Shown one piece after another: positions 17,427 through 26,945 of a stretch of DNA of 45,389 nucleotides. Position 1 is the stretch's first letter. Each line of letters opens with the position of its first letter. Position numbers and translations under genes: made by a program. Source of the stretch: Saccharospirillaceae bacterium (GTDB lineage Bacteria; Pseudomonadota; Gammaproteobacteria; Pseudomonadales; Natronospirillaceae). Under the pieces are notes generated by a model. The model was given only the letters and a program-made list of their open reading frames with translations, was not told the origin of the DNA and made no database searches. The DNA is taken from contig SKIB01000068.1 in the NCBI GenBank assembly GCA_007116635.1, positions 1 through 45,389 of the forward strand. Direction: 5' to 3'.

Positions 17427-18158
17427 TCAGAGACGGCGCTCAGCCAACCGAGCAGCCTGAGACTCAGGAAACAGAGCAATAACATCAGAAAAGTAATCAC
17501 GAGCTAAGCTGGAATCACCTTGCTGTTCAGCCAACACTCCGAGCTTAAACAGCGCATCAGGAGCCTTAGGATCATCTGGAAACAAACGCAGAACATCACG
17601 AAAAGCGTTTTCTGCTGCAGGCAAATCAGGCAATAAAGCATAGGTCTCAGCCAGCCAATAATAGGCATTAGCAGCAAGCCGGTGCTCGGGAAAATCTTTA
17701 ATAAACTCATTAAAAGCAAAGATTGCTTCCGGCAGTTGACGCTGCAACAACAGCGATCGCGCACGATCATATCGCTCTTGAGGGCTTCCCTCAACCAATT
17801 GCTCAGCATTCTCTACGGCCGATATTGAAGCTGATGATGAAGAATCAGACTCAACGGCATCAACAGCGGATTGCCCAGTAATAATGGCTGACAGTCGTTC
17901 GTCTAATTCAATATAACGCTGGCGATTTTCTTCGCGCAATCGCTCGACGATAAAGGTTAGCTCTTCAACCTGGCCATTTAAACGACGTATCTCGTCATCC
18001 TGTTGCTGAACACGCTCAAAAATCATGCCCAGAGCGTCATCATTGACGGCAGAGCTGACTCGCACCGGTTGAGACTGAATAACAGGAGTGCTAGCTAAAA
18101 GACCGCCCCCCAAAAGGGGAGCAGTCAGCACCAACAATGCGATGCTTTTATTCATCAT
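17427..18158 (-). CDS. cpoB: Cell division coordinator CpoB (YbgF), TolA-binding TPR protein
   Basis: A periplasmic protein that couples Tol–Pal constriction to PBP1B activity. It has a signal peptide (MMNKSIALLVLTAPLLGGGLLAS) and an N-terminal coiled coil near residues 45–95 (RVQQQDDEIRRLNGQVEELTF) that trimerises in relatives. A Ser-rich linker and three TPR repeats from about 125 (RYDRARSLLLQRQLPEA, ANAYYWLAETYALL, DALFKLGVLAEQQG) follow. The ATG at 18158 overlaps the pal TAA (TAATG); a second ATG is three bases on. About 243 residues. Confidence 0.93.
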   Translation of the reverse strand: MMNKSIALLVLTAPLLGGGLLASTPVIQSQPVRVSSAVNDDALGMIFERVQQQDDEIRRLNGQVEELTFIVERLREENRQRYIELDERLSAIITGQSAVDAVESDSSSSASISAVENAEQLVEGSPQERYDRARSLLLQRQLPEAIFAFNEFIKDFPEHRLAANAYYWLAETYALLPDLPAAENAFRDVLRLFPDDPKAPDALFKLGVLAEQQGDSSLARDYFSDVIALFPESQAARLAERRL

Positions 18159-18667
18159 TACCAAGAAAGATAAAGGATTTCTACACGACGGTTCAGAGCA
18201 TGATCGTCAGAAACCAGACGCTCTTTACCAAAGCTGGTGGTTTGCATTTGGCCAGCACGAACACCACGCAGACGGAAGTAGCTCTCTACTGCCTTCGCAC
18301 GACGCTCACCCAGAGCCATGTTGTACTCACGAGTACCACGCTCATCGGTATGGCCTTCCAGCATCACAGAAGCGCTTTCGTGTGCAACCAAGTAAGCTGA
18401 ATGAGCTGCAAGAGTGCGACGTGCGTCTTCACGAATGTCAGAACGATCAAAGTCGAAGAAAACAACATTGTTCTCTTGCAAGAAGCTTTGCTCTTCAGCA
18501 GCAAAGTCAATGGCTGGCTCAGCAGGCTCAGGAACAACCACAGGAGCAACAGGTACTTCTACTTCTGTTGCAGTGCTTTCTGCTTCTGCAGCGCCACGGC
18601 TACCACAAGCAGTCAAAGTGATTGCAGAGGCCAAAACCGCCATTTGTAGAAAATTCGTCTTTTTCAT
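18158..18667 (-). CDS. pal: Peptidoglycan-associated lipoprotein Pal
   Basis: An outer-membrane lipoprotein that binds diaminopimelate in peptidoglycan through its OmpA-like domain and interacts with TolB and TolA. Signal peptide MKKTNFLQMAVLASAITLTAC has a lipobox ending at Cys21. A Glu/Pro/Val-rich linker follows. The OmpA_C domain has FDFDRSDI, LEGHTDERGTREYNMALGERRA and the C-terminal FGKERLVSDDHALNRRVEI. 169 residues, the standard size. Confidence 0.97.
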   Translation of the reverse strand: MKKTNFLQMAVLASAITLTACGSRGAAEAESTATEVEVPVAPVVVPEPAEPAIDFAAEEQSFLQENNVVFFDFDRSDIREDARRTLAAHSAYLVAHESASVMLEGHTDERGTREYNMALGERRAKAVESYFRLRGVRAGQMQTTSFGKERLVSDDHALNRRVEILYLSW

Positions 18668-18700
18668 TTTTAGATCCTATCAAGTTATGGGTGAAATAGT

Positions 18701-20011
18701 TTAAGGGCTCAAGAAAGGAGACCAAGCTGGTTCTCTTACATCGCCGCGAATCGATGGCATGTTACTACGCACCAATCCATCCACAGAAACCCAGGCTAAG
18801 GCGCCTGTACCTTGCTGCCTTGTTGAATATACTAGCATACTTCCGTTAGGAGCCAAGCTAGGAGACTCATCAAAATCCGCTCTAGTTAATATTCTCATAT
18901 CCCTAGTCTGCAAATCCATAGCTGCAATATTAAAATTTCCATTATTTACGTGGACAAAAATGACGTAGCGGCCATCGGAACTTACCTGAGAACGAGCATT
19001 AAAATTACCCGTAAAAGTCAGACGCTGAATTTGCCCCCCATTACTGGCGACCATATACAGTTGTGGCGTGCCACCTCGGTCAGAAGTAAATATAATATTT
19101 CGACCGTCCGCTGTCCAAGCTGGTTCTGTATCAATGGCAGAATGATTAGTCAGAGCACGCACTCTATTATTTGATAAATTCATGACATAAATATTAGCCG
19201 AGCCCTCATGCGAGGATACAAATGCCAGCTCACGACCATCAGGAGAAAAAGCCGGCCCGGTATTTATGCCTGGAAAATTAACCAATTCGCGCACCTGACC
19301 ATTAGTTAAATTTAACTCCCGAATCAAGCTCAAACCCTGACTATCAAAGTTTACAAAAGCCAGGCGACGACCATCTGCCGACCAACTTGGAGACAAAATA
19401 GGCTGTTCACTGCGGTAAACCACACGGGCGCGCGCGCCATCCCAGTCAGCAACCTCTATGCGATACTCCTCATTCGCCGAGGCACCTTCCTTGACAACAT
19501 AGGCCAACTGAGTAGAAAACATCCCCCTGGTACCGGTAATTTGCTGATAGATGACATCACTAAAAGCATGGGCGATGTCCCGCAATTGATCCGCAGAGTC
19601 AACCTGACGACTCACTGGTGACATTGCAGCCTGACCTGTGAATACATCATATAGCTCCATGGTCGCGCGATATCCTCCATTATTGAGCCGCTCCATACGA
19701 CCAATAACGATAAACTCTTGCTGTAACAGTCGCCAATCTCGAAACAGAATGGATTGCTGTGAACTGGGCATACCTGGAAAGCGGTTGGTTGACAGGGGGT
19801 GAAAACGCCCAGAAAGCGACAGGTTATTACTAATGACACCTGCTAAATCGGTACTGGCAGAGGTATTCCCCAAAAAAGGCACCACTGCTATTCTTACCGG
19901 ACTATCCACCCCCTGTGTAATACGGATGGTAACAGTAGCAGAGGCTACTGATGCCAACACCAGCATTAAAAATAAAATACAGCCTGTTTTTTTAAACATG
20001 GTACTGAGCAT
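18701..20011 (-). CDS. tolB: Tol–Pal system β-propeller protein TolB
   Basis: A periplasmic protein that binds Pal and is released by TolA during envelope constriction. The 436 residues have a signal peptide ending near ASA, an N-terminal α/β domain (IAVVPFLGNTSASTDLAGVISNNLSLSGRF) and a six-bladed propeller. The propeller shows repeated motifs such as SPSWSADGRRLAFV, GPAFSPDGRELAFVSS and EPAWTADGRNIIFTSDRGG. The ATG at 20011 follows GGGGGA. The 184-base gap to tolA holds a weak hairpin (GGGC/GCCC, 20098–20111) with Ts on the minus strand that could attenuate transcription; otherwise no feature is seen there. Confidence 0.97.
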   Translation of the reverse strand: MLSTMFKKTGCILFLMLVLASVASATVTIRITQGVDSPVRIAVVPFLGNTSASTDLAGVISNNLSLSGRFHPLSTNRFPGMPSSQQSILFRDWRLLQQEFIVIGRMERLNNGGYRATMELYDVFTGQAAMSPVSRQVDSADQLRDIAHAFSDVIYQQITGTRGMFSTQLAYVVKEGASANEEYRIEVADWDGARARVVYRSEQPILSPSWSADGRRLAFVNFDSQGLSLIRELNLTNGQVRELVNFPGINTGPAFSPDGRELAFVSSHEGSANIYVMNLSNNRVRALTNHSAIDTEPAWTADGRNIIFTSDRGGTPQLYMVASNGGQIQRLTFTGNFNARSQVSSDGRYVIFVHVNNGNFNIAAMDLQTRDMRILTRADFDESPSLAPNGSMLVYSTRQQGTGALAWVSVDGLVRSNMPSIRGDVREPAWSPFLSP

Positions 20012-20195
20012 TTAATCCCCCACAAAGAAGTCATTAGTTAACCATCAACAAAGGGCAGCCATAAACTCCCTCTTCTTAATTTTGTACTATCAAAAATGGG
20101 CTCAAACGCCCGTTTACCTGAGCAAACTCATTTTTCCTAGCCCAAACATTTGCCTTACTAGTTTTTACAACAACTACTAGTTTTTTAAAGGCAGA

Positions 20196-21158
20196 TTAAA
20201 GCCTTAACCCCTCAGGATCAAAGTCTAAGTTTAAACTACGAAATACATTTTCAAACACCACAGGGTCGCGAGGCACATTGAAGTGATTTACTGAGTTCAC
20301 TGCATCCAGAGCAGAGCGATCAAATTCAGCATTACCACTGGACTGCACAATACTGGCTTCTCGCAATTCTCCTGTGGGCAACAGGCGAATATTGACCACT
20401 ACCCTCATCCCACTGCGGGCGGTTGGCGGAAGACGCCAAGCCTGCTGAATTTGTCTTCTGATCAAGGCCTGATGCATTTCAGCCAAGCCAGGCTCATTGG
20501 TGCTGGTCTCGCTGCCGCCAACCACACCAGTATCGGTGCCCGAACCGCGAGCAACGATTTCAGCCAAACGCTGGGCTCGCTCAGCCTGAGCTTGTTCAGC
20601 AGCCTGAGCTTGCTGCTGTCTTTCTTGCTCCTGAGCACGACGCTGCTGCTCTTGCCGCTCCAGCTCCTGCTGGCGTTCGGCCTCTAAGCGCTGTTGATTA
20701 GCGATTCGCTCTTGCTCTTGACGCTGTTCTTCGCGCTGTCGAGCACGCTCTTCTTCAGCACGCCGCTGATTTTGTCGACGCTCTTCCTCTAACTGCCTTG
20801 CACGCTCTGCCTGCAACTCTGCCTGCCTTCTTGCTTCCTGCTCTTGCTCACGCCTTTCTCGTTCAAGGCGCTCATTATCTTCCTGCTCTTGCCTGCGCAA
20901 AGCAAGGGCTTGCTGATCCTCAACAGATGACTGCTGCGGCTGAGCCTGAGGCGGAGACTCACTTACTGGTGGATCAGGCACTGGTATTGGTGCCATTTCT
21001 TGTAAGTTTGCAAACTCTAGCTGAATGGGGCGTAACTCGAAGTCTCTTGGCCGCTCAGGCCAGCTAACACCCAAAACCATCAGGCCAACCAACAATAGAT
21101 GCACGGCAATGGCGAAGAGCGTAGCAGGAAAGTATCGAGATCGAAAAAAGTCCATCAT
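20196..21158 (-). CDS. tolA: Tol–Pal system protein TolA
   Basis: An inner-membrane protein spanning the periplasm, energised by TolQR. The 320 residues hold an N-terminal anchor (about 12–33, LFAIAVHLLLVGLMVLGVSW), a Pro/Gln linker and a long Glu/Arg/Gln-rich helical domain II (about 80–200). The C-terminal domain III has RVVVNIRLLPTGELREASIVQSSGN and the F-containing end. It is shorter than E. coli TolA (421), mostly in the helix, as in pseudomonads. Its ATG overlaps the tolR stop. Confidence 0.96.
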   Translation of the reverse strand: MMDFFRSRYFPATLFAIAVHLLLVGLMVLGVSWPERPRDFELRPIQLEFANLQEMAPIPVPDPPVSESPPQAQPQQSSVEDQQALALRRQEQEDNERLERERREQEQEARRQAELQAERARQLEEERRQNQRRAEEERARQREEQRQEQERIANQQRLEAERQQELERQEQQRRAQEQERQQQAQAAEQAQAERAQRLAEIVARGSGTDTGVVGGSETSTNEPGLAEMHQALIRRQIQQAWRLPPTARSGMRVVVNIRLLPTGELREASIVQSSGNAEFDRSALDAVNSVNHFNVPRDPVVFENVFRSLNLDFDPEGLRL

Positions 21159-21565
21159 CTGTCAGGCTCGGTTAAAAGAGCGACACGCTGCACACCCTCA
21201 TCCTGCAACAAACGCATCATTCTTGCCACAGAACCGTAATCTACTCGCTCATCAGCCTGAACCAAGACCACCAAATCAGGCATTTCAATCAGCTGCACCT
21301 CTAATCTGGAACGTAATTCAGGAAGTGTGACCTGCGCCTGCTCCCCATCTTGCTCAAAAAAATACTCACCTTCAAGGTTTAGACTAATGATTACCGGTAC
21401 CACCTGATCTTGACTTAGCGGCTCAGAGGTTACTCGAGGAAGCTGAATATCAATTGAGTTATTGCTCAGGGGTGCAGTCACCATAAAAATAACTAACAAA
21501 CAAAACAGCACATCCACATAGGGCACGACATTGATGTTATTTACTGCTGGACGCCGCCTACGCAT
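21155..21565 (-). CDS. tolR: Tol–Pal system protein TolR
   Basis: An ExbD/TolR inner-membrane protein forming the proton-driven motor with TolQ. The 136 residues begin MRRRRPAVNNINVVPYVDVLFCLLVIFMVTAP, a single membrane helix carrying the essential Asp (YVDVLF, Asp18). A periplasmic domain with VVLVQADERVDYGSVARMMRLLQDEGVQRVALLTEP follows. It overlaps both tolQ (8 bases) and tolA (4 bases). Confidence 0.97.
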   Translation of the reverse strand: MRRRRPAVNNINVVPYVDVLFCLLVIFMVTAPLSNNSIDIQLPRVTSEPLSQDQVVPVIISLNLEGEYFFEQDGEQAQVTLPELRSRLEVQLIEMPDLVVLVQADERVDYGSVARMMRLLQDEGVQRVALLTEPDR

Positions 21566-22364
21566 TGGGAACTCCAGGACCTGCTGGTTGAATTGGCGAA
21601 CTGGTCCGCCCCGGCACTGGACGACTGACAGGCTGGCCCTGTGCAGCGGCCGGCCGCGGCCGTGCTACCTGAAGTTGACGATGCAAAATGGCTGTCAACT
21701 CTTGTGCAAAAACATCTAAATCCGTTAACAAACGGTCTGCCTGGGCAGCAAATTTGTTATAGGCCATTACCGCAGGGATCGCAGCAAACAACCCCATAGC
21801 AGTCGCAATCAGCGCCTCAGCAATGCCTGGCGCTACAGCCGCCAAGGTCGCATTGGTTGCGTCTGCTAAACCCATAAAAGAATTCATGATCCCCCATACC
21901 GTCCCTAGCAAGCCAATATAGGGGGCTGTTGAACCAATGGTTGCCAACAAGGTGAGATGCTTGTCCACCTCTACACTTTCTTTAGCAATACAGACCTTCA
22001 TGGCCCTGTCCATGGCAATCATGATGGTGTCATTATCTGCCTGAGTGGTTTGCTTTAGACGGCGAAATTCATTAAAGCCAGCCCGAAACACGGCCTGTAT
22101 TGAACTGTCTTCATCGGGAGAGGGCAACTGTGAGAAATGGCGGTTTAGGTCACCACCACTCCAAAAACGCTCTTCAAAATCAGCAAAATCTGCAGCCGTA
22201 TCCGCCAAAAACTTACGCCGCTCATAAATAATAACCCAGGTAGCCACCGAGGCCACTAACAGCAGCAGCATAATCAGCTGAACAAAAATACTGGCCTCTA
22301 GCACCAAGGACCAAACCGTCATGGAATCCTGCACAATATTGTCTCCAATTTTCGTTGATGCCAT
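21558..22364 (-). CDS. tolQ: Tol–Pal system protein TolQ
   Basis: An ExbB/TolQ motor protein with three membrane helices. The core contains ERFWSGGDLNRHFSQ, LATIGSTAPYIGLLGTVWGIMNSFMGLA and APGIAEALIATAMGLFAAIPAVMAYN, the family signatures that line the proton channel. The first 14 residues before MTVWSL match the Pseudomonas-type N-terminus, so the first ATG is kept. The C-terminus is odd: after LTAILHRQ it runs on for about 38 residues rich in Pro, Arg and Gly, making 268 residues against about 230 usual. Confidence 0.96.
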   Translation of the reverse strand: MASTKIGDNIVQDSMTVWSLVLEASIFVQLIMLLLLVASVATWVIIYERRKFLADTAADFADFEERFWSGGDLNRHFSQLPSPDEDSSIQAVFRAGFNEFRRLKQTTQADNDTIMIAMDRAMKVCIAKESVEVDKHLTLLATIGSTAPYIGLLGTVWGIMNSFMGLADATNATLAAVAPGIAEALIATAMGLFAAIPAVMAYNKFAAQADRLLTDLDVFAQELTAILHRQLQVARPRPAAAQGQPVSRPVPGRTSSPIQPAGPGVPNA

Positions 22365-22432
22365 AGCCTAATTAAAAGCCAGCCAACTTGCTAGTGGCCA
22401 ACTCTGGCATCTGCAGACAAATTGCGAAAAAG

Positions 22433-22837
22433 TTAGCCTGGTGTTAAGGAAGAGTTCAACTCCTGCAAAACGGACTCTGGTAAAGATCTGAGTCGCTTGG
22501 TGCTTGCGGTAACACAGGCCAACCTCACCTCAGCAGAGGCCAGTAGTTGCGCTTCACGCCAGACCTGCTGGCGTAAAAGCACACTTGCCTTGCCTAGGCG
22601 CAAAGGCTCCACACCGACACAGAGCAAATCATCCATGAGTGCCGGGCGGAGGTAATCAATCTTTACCGAGGCCACCACCAACAGAAAGTCCTCGCTAACT
22701 GCTTGACGATGCTCATAACCGCGCGAACGCATCCATTCACTACGGGCACGCTCCATGTAATTTAGGTAACAGCTATGATAAACAATACCACCGGCATCGG
22801 TGTCTTCGATGTACACACGAATGGGCAACTGATACAT
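22433..22837 (-). CDS. ybgC: Acyl-CoA thioesterase YbgC
   Basis: A hot-dog fold thioesterase of the 4-hydroxybenzoyl-CoA type, which opens the tol–pal operon in most gammaproteobacteria and is linked to phospholipid metabolism. The 134 residues carry the catalytic motif YIEDTDAGGIVYHSCYLNYMERAR near 9–32, followed by the typical VKIDYLRPALMDDLL strand. The start lies one base after the ruvB stop. Confidence 0.95.
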   Translation of the reverse strand: MYQLPIRVYIEDTDAGGIVYHSCYLNYMERARSEWMRSRGYEHRQAVSEDFLLVVASVKIDYLRPALMDDLLCVGVEPLRLGKASVLLRQQVWREAQLLASAEVRLACVTASTKRLRSLPESVLQELNSSLTPG

Positions 22838-22838
22838 A

Positions 22839-23825
22839 CTAGGACTCCTCCATAAGCAAGGATATAGCTAACTGACTGGCCATGCGCCCACGTGCAGTAC
22901 GAACAATATAACCCTGAGTGATTAGATAGGGCTCAATCACATCCTCAAGGGTATGGCGCTCTTCAGACAAAGCAGCAGCCAGACTTTCCACACCCACAGG
23001 GCCAGCATCAAACTTTTCAATCAGGGTGCTTAGATACCGCCTATCCAGGCCATCCAGGCCATGAGCATCCACAGCCAGCATACTCAGGGCTGCATCAGCA
23101 GCACTGGCGTTCATCACTCCTTGACACCTCACCTCTGCATAGTCCCGCACACGACGCAGCAAGCGATTAGCGATGCGAGGGGTACCTCGTGCGCGCCTGG
23201 CGATTTCGTGCGCGCCACCGACCTCAAGATCTAAACCCAGTTGCTCAGCAGAACGACTAACAATACTGGCCAGATCAGGTACCGAATAGAATTCAAGCCG
23301 CTGCACAATACCAAAGCGATCACGCAAAGGCGCTGTCAAAGAACCCGCACGGGTGGTGGCGCCCACCAGAGTAAAGGGCGGCAGGTCGATTTTGATCGAA
23401 CGCGATTGCGCGCCCTCACCTATAACAATGTCCAACTGCCAATCTTCCATGGCACTGTACAACACTTCTTCCACCTGTGGAGACAAACGGTGGATCTCAT
23501 CAATAAATAATAGGTCGCCTGACTCCAGACTGGTAAGCAAAGCCGCCAAATCGCCTGCCTTTTCCAGCACAGGACCAGAGGTAGAGCGTAAGTTGGCGCC
23601 CATTTCATTGGCAATGATGTTAGCCAGAGTAGTTTTCCCTAGGCCAGGCGGACCAAAAATCAAACAATGATCCAATACCTCAGATCTAGCCTTGGCAGCA
23701 GCAATAAATATGCTCAACTGCTCCACCACCACTGGCTGTCCTACATAATCAGCCAAATATTTGGGCCGCAAAGCTCGATCTTGGGTATCCTCTTTGCAAG
23801 CCGAGAGCAAGCGATCTTCAAGCAT
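22839..23825 (-). CDS. ruvB: Holliday junction branch-migration helicase RuvB
   Basis: The AAA+ motor of the RuvAB complex. The 328 residues show Walker [12 protein letters not shown], Walker [11 protein letters not shown], sensor region [19 protein letters not shown], the arginine finger area [18 protein letters not shown] and a winged-helix C-terminus ending GRMASQ. ATG at 23825 shares a base with the ruvA stop (TGATG); an in-frame TTG one codon upstream is less likely. Confidence 0.97.
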   Translation of the reverse strand: MLEDRLLSACKEDTQDRALRPKYLADYVGQPVVVEQLSIFIAAAKARSEVLDHCLIFGPPGLGKTTLANIIANEMGANLRSTSGPVLEKAGDLAALLTSLESGDLLFIDEIHRLSPQVEEVLYSAMEDWQLDIVIGEGAQSRSIKIDLPPFTLVGATTRAGSLTAPLRDRFGIVQRLEFYSVPDLASIVSRSAEQLGLDLEVGGAHEIARRARGTPRIANRLLRRVRDYAEVRCQGVMNASAADAALSMLAVDAHGLDGLDRRYLSTLIEKFDAGPVGVESLAAALSEERHTLEDVIEPYLITQGYIVRTARGRMASQLAISLLMEES

Positions 23826-24391
23826 CAAACCAAACTCCTAAGAGCCAAACGCAATAGCTGATCAAGGCTCAGATCGGCCTGCCAGTGCTGTTTAATTACT
23901 TTTTCTGCCTGAGCCTGGCTATAACCCAGCGCACAGAGTGCCGATACAGCATCTTCTCGCAATCCATGTTGTTGAGCAGCAGAACTCAAAGGCTGCTCCG
24001 TCTGCACCAAGCGCCCATTGAGCTCGACAATAAGCCGCTCTGCAGTTTTCAAGCCCACACCGGGTATCTTGGTCAATAATTTAGCATTTCTTTGCTCAAC
24101 AGCATGGGCCAACTCTTCTTGAGTGCAGGCCGATAAAATGGCGAGTGCCATTTTAGGCCCAACACCATTGACCCTAACCAATAAACGAAACAGCTGCTTT
24201 TGAGCACTGGACTCAAAACCAAAGAGCTGCAGGGCGTCTTCACGCAGCTGGGTATGCACCCAAACCAGGTTATCTTCACCCTGAGCTTGCCAGGTTAGCG
24301 GCACCATCAACTCATAAACCACACCCTGCACATCAAGCAGTAATAGTGGCGGATTGTAGACCATTACTTGGCCGCGCAGAGCTCCAATCAT
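23825..24391 (-). CDS. ruvA: Holliday junction DNA-binding protein RuvA
   Basis: Tetrameric Holliday-junction-binding subunit that loads RuvB. The 188 residues include the OB-fold start [28 protein letters not shown] and two helix-hairpin-helix motifs ([38 protein letters not shown]). A C-terminal UBA-like domain contacts RuvB ([20 protein letters not shown]). In most relatives ruvC lies immediately upstream; here the upstream gene is a TRIC-type channel. Confidence 0.97.
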   Translation of the reverse strand: MIGALRGQVMVYNPPLLLLDVQGVVYELMVPLTWQAQGEDNLVWVHTQLREDALQLFGFESSAQKQLFRLLVRVNGVGPKMALAILSACTQEELAHAVEQRNAKLLTKIPGVGLKTAERLIVELNGRLVQTEQPLSSAAQQHGLREDAVSALCALGYSQAQAEKVIKQHWQADLSLDQLLRLALRSLV

Positions 24392-24399
24392 GGCTCCTC

Positions 24400-25041
24400 C
24401 TATTCTTCGTGACGATTTTCTTGGCGATAGGTATTAGTGTGCAAAAAGCTAGGCAAAGACAGATGCCATTGAATGGCCGCCGCGCGAATAGCCAACACTG
24501 TAAGGATAGACAGTATAGCAGCCCAAGCCCCGTTAGGGTCAAGCTGCAGCAGGGCCAAATAGACCAAAGCCCCCACCAAGGCAGCCGTAGCATAGACATC
24601 GCGACGAAAAATCAGCGGCACCTCATTGCATAGCACGTCGCGTATCACCCCACCAACAATACCGGACGCCATACCTAGCATCACCACAATCACCCCTGAT
24701 GCGCCATTGAGGATCGCAATTTGTGCTCCAGTGACCACAAAAACACTCAGACCAACAGCATCTGCATAAAGCAAAGCCCTAAAAGGCAGGCGACAAAACT
24801 TGGCTAAAATAAAGGTTAGCGTCCCACCTGATAGCGCCACCCAGATGTAAATATGTGCCTCCACCCAGCCAGCCGGCACTCCCAGCACTAAGTTACGTAA
24901 AGTACCGCCACCCAAGGCTGTCACCAAGGCCACCACCAGCACGCCAAAAAAGTCCAAGCGCGACCGCCCTGCCTCTAGAGCACCAGCAGCTGCAAACACA
25001 AACACACCAAACAATTCAAGGTAATAAATAAACTCAACCAA
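24400..25041 (-). CDS. TRIC/UPF0126 (YicG-like) cation channel family protein
   Basis: A 213-residue membrane protein with about seven helices built as two similar halves. Each half holds a glycine-rich signature, GGGTLRNLVLG near 44–54 and GGVIRDVLCNEVPLIFRRDVYA near 129–150, typical of bacterial TRIC-like channels (glycine/cation transport proposed). It sits eight bases upstream of ruvA, where ruvC is usually found, so it probably leads the ruvAB–tol transcript. Its tail after LAIRAAAIQWHLSLPSF is polar. Confidence 0.88.
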   Translation of the reverse strand: MVEFIYYLELFGVFVFAAAGALEAGRSRLDFFGVLVVALVTALGGGTLRNLVLGVPAGWVEAHIYIWVALSGGTLTFILAKFCRLPFRALLYADAVGLSVFVVTGAQIAILNGASGVIVVMLGMASGIVGGVIRDVLCNEVPLIFRRDVYATAALVGALVYLALLQLDPNGAWAAILSILTVLAIRAAAIQWHLSLPSFLHTNTYRQENRHEE

Positions 25042-25128
25042 GTCCCACCCCCCAATACCCAGAACAACCCAACCGCCTCAGGCACCAACCAGCACCACCT
25101 TAGCCAACCAAAGGACGGCAGGCTGACA

Positions 25129-25154
25129 CAAAAAAGGCTGGATCAACCAGCCTT
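25129..25154 (-). terminator. Rho-independent terminator after aspS
   Basis: An 8-bp stem AAGGCTGG/CCAGCCTT with a 5-base loop, followed on the minus strand by a T-run. It lies 19 bases past the aspS stop and separates aspS from the TRIC–ruvAB–tol operon. Confidence 0.85.
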
Positions 25155-25172
25155 GATGGTTAACCAGCCAGA

Positions 25173-26945
25173 CTACTCTGCCGCTACCGGTTTACGTACA
25201 CGAATGTGCAACTCTTGCAACTGGGCATTGGATACCTCGCCCGGCGCCTCGGTCATCACACAGGCGGCCGACTGAGTTTTGGGGAAAGCAATGACTTCAC
25301 GAATGCTGGTGGCACCCGTCATCAACATCACCAAACGATCCAAACCGAAGGCCAGACCTGCATGCGGCGGCGCACCGTAACGCAGAGCGTTAAGCAAGAA
25401 GCCAAATTTTTCTTCCTGCTCGGCACTGCTAATACCTAGTAGGTCAAACACCACCTGCTGCATTTTTTCATCATGAATACGTACTGAGCCACCGCCCAAC
25501 TCCGTACCATTGAGCACCATGTCGTAAGCGCGAGACAAAGCACCAGCGGCATTGGCCTGCAACTCACTGGTCGAGCAACTCGGGGCAGTAAAGGGGTGGT
25601 GCAAGGCCGCCAAGCGCCCCTTTTCATCGGCTTCAAACATGGGGAAGTCAACCACCCAAAGAGGCGCCCACTGACTCTGGTATAGGTCAAGGTCAGCACC
25701 CAGCTTACAGCGCAGCGCTCCCAGGCTTTCGTTAACAACACTGGTCTTATCGGCACCAAAGAAAATCAGGTCGCCATTGTTAGCGCCCAAACGCTGGATC
25801 AACTGCTGGCAAACCTCTGCACCCAAGAACTTAACAATGGGTGATTGCAGGCCATTTTCCAGGTCGCTGACATCATTAACCTTAATGTAAGCCAGACCCT
25901 TGGCCCCATAGATACCGACAAACTTGGTGTAGTCATCGATCTGCTTACGGCTTAGCTCAGCGCCGCCTGGCAACAACAGTGCCGCCACCCTGCCCTTGGC
26001 ATCAGCAGCCGGAGCAGAGAATACCTTGAAGTCCACTGCCAGCATCAAGTCATCAACGGTGACCAACTTTAGAGGGATGCGAAGGTCAGGCTTGTCAGAG
26101 CCGTAAGACTCCATGGCCTCACTAAAGGGCATGCGTGGGAACTGACCCAGGTCGACCGACAACACCTGCTCAAATAGTTCACGAATCATGGTTTCGGCAA
26201 TCTGCATCACCCCTTCTTCATCAAGGAAAGAAGTCTCAATATCGATCTGAGTGAACTCAGGCTGACGATCGGCACGCAGGTCTTCATCACGGAAGCAACG
26301 GGCAATCTGGTAATAACGGTCAAAGCCGGAGACCATCAACAGCTGCTTAAACAACTGTGGTGATTGCGGCAGAGCAAAAAACTCACCCTGGTGCGTCCGG
26401 CTAGGCACCAGATAATCACGCGCACCCTCAGGGGTGGCACGAGTCAAAATGGGGGTTTCAATGTCCAAGAAGCCCTGCTGCTCCAGACTACGGCGAATAC
26501 TGGTAGTGATGCGGGACCGCAGCACCAGCTTTTCTTGCATCTCTTGGCGGCGCAGATCCAAGAAGCGATATTTAAGGCGTACGTCCTCACCCACGGGTGA
26601 GTAATCGTCTAGCGGAAAGGGCGGCGTCATCGCGGCATTTAGCACTTCAATTTCTTTACCCAAGACCTCGACCGCACCGGTTGCCAGCTCAGAATTGACA
26701 GTACCCTCAGGCCTAGCGCGCACCAAACCCTTGATGGCGATCACATACTCGTTACGCACCTTATCAGCAGTAGCAAAGCTTTGCTCGCGATCAGGATCAA
26801 ACACCACTTGCACGCGGCCTTTAACGTCTCGTACATCAAGAAAAATCACACCACCATGATCGCGACGGCGATGAACCCAGCCGGTTAGGGTAATTTCTTG
26901 ACCAATGTGCTTGGCAGTTAACTGCCCACAGTAATGAGTTCTCAT
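25173..26945 (-). CDS. aspS: Aspartyl-tRNA synthetase AspS
   Basis: A class II aminoacyl-tRNA synthetase of the bacterial type, 590 residues. It has an N-terminal OB-fold anticodon domain ([19 protein letters not shown]), motif 2 [22 protein letters not shown] and a GAD insertion (near 290–420). Motif 3 is [19 protein letters not shown]. Whether it also charges tRNA-Asn cannot be told from reading alone. It has its own promoter-like sequence at 27030–27057 and terminator at 25129–25154. Confidence 0.97.
   Translation of the reverse strand: MRTHYCGQLTAKHIGQEITLTGWVHRRRDHGGVIFLDVRDVKGRVQVVFDPDREQSFATADKVRNEYVIAIKGLVRARPEGTVNSELATGAVEVLGKEIEVLNAAMTPPFPLDDYSPVGEDVRLKYRFLDLRRQEMQEKLVLRSRITTSIRRSLEQQGFLDIETPILTRATPEGARDYLVPSRTHQGEFFALPQSPQLFKQLLMVSGFDRYYQIARCFRDEDLRADRQPEFTQIDIETSFLDEEGVMQIAETMIRELFEQVLSVDLGQFPRMPFSEAMESYGSDKPDLRIPLKLVTVDDLMLAVDFKVFSAPAADAKGRVAALLLPGGAELSRKQIDDYTKFVGIYGAKGLAYIKVNDVSDLENGLQSPIVKFLGAEVCQQLIQRLGANNGDLIFFGADKTSVVNESLGALRCKLGADLDLYQSQWAPLWVVDFPMFEADEKGRLAALHHPFTAPSCSTSELQANAAGALSRAYDMVLNGTELGGGSVRIHDEKMQQVVFDLLGISSAEQEEKFGFLLNALRYGAPPHAGLAFGLDRLVMLMTGATSIREVIAFPKTQSAACVMTEAPGEVSNAQLQELHIRVRKPVAAE

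Noticed and set aside
20157-20187. Direct repeat TACTAGTTTTT twice between tolB and tolA
   Set aside because: Short AT-rich duplication without dyad symmetry; it sits at the end of tolA and no function can be supported.
20560-20930. Repetitive-looking stretch in tolA
   Set aside because: It is the low-complexity Gln/Glu/Arg helix of TolA domain II, not a DNA repeat or array.
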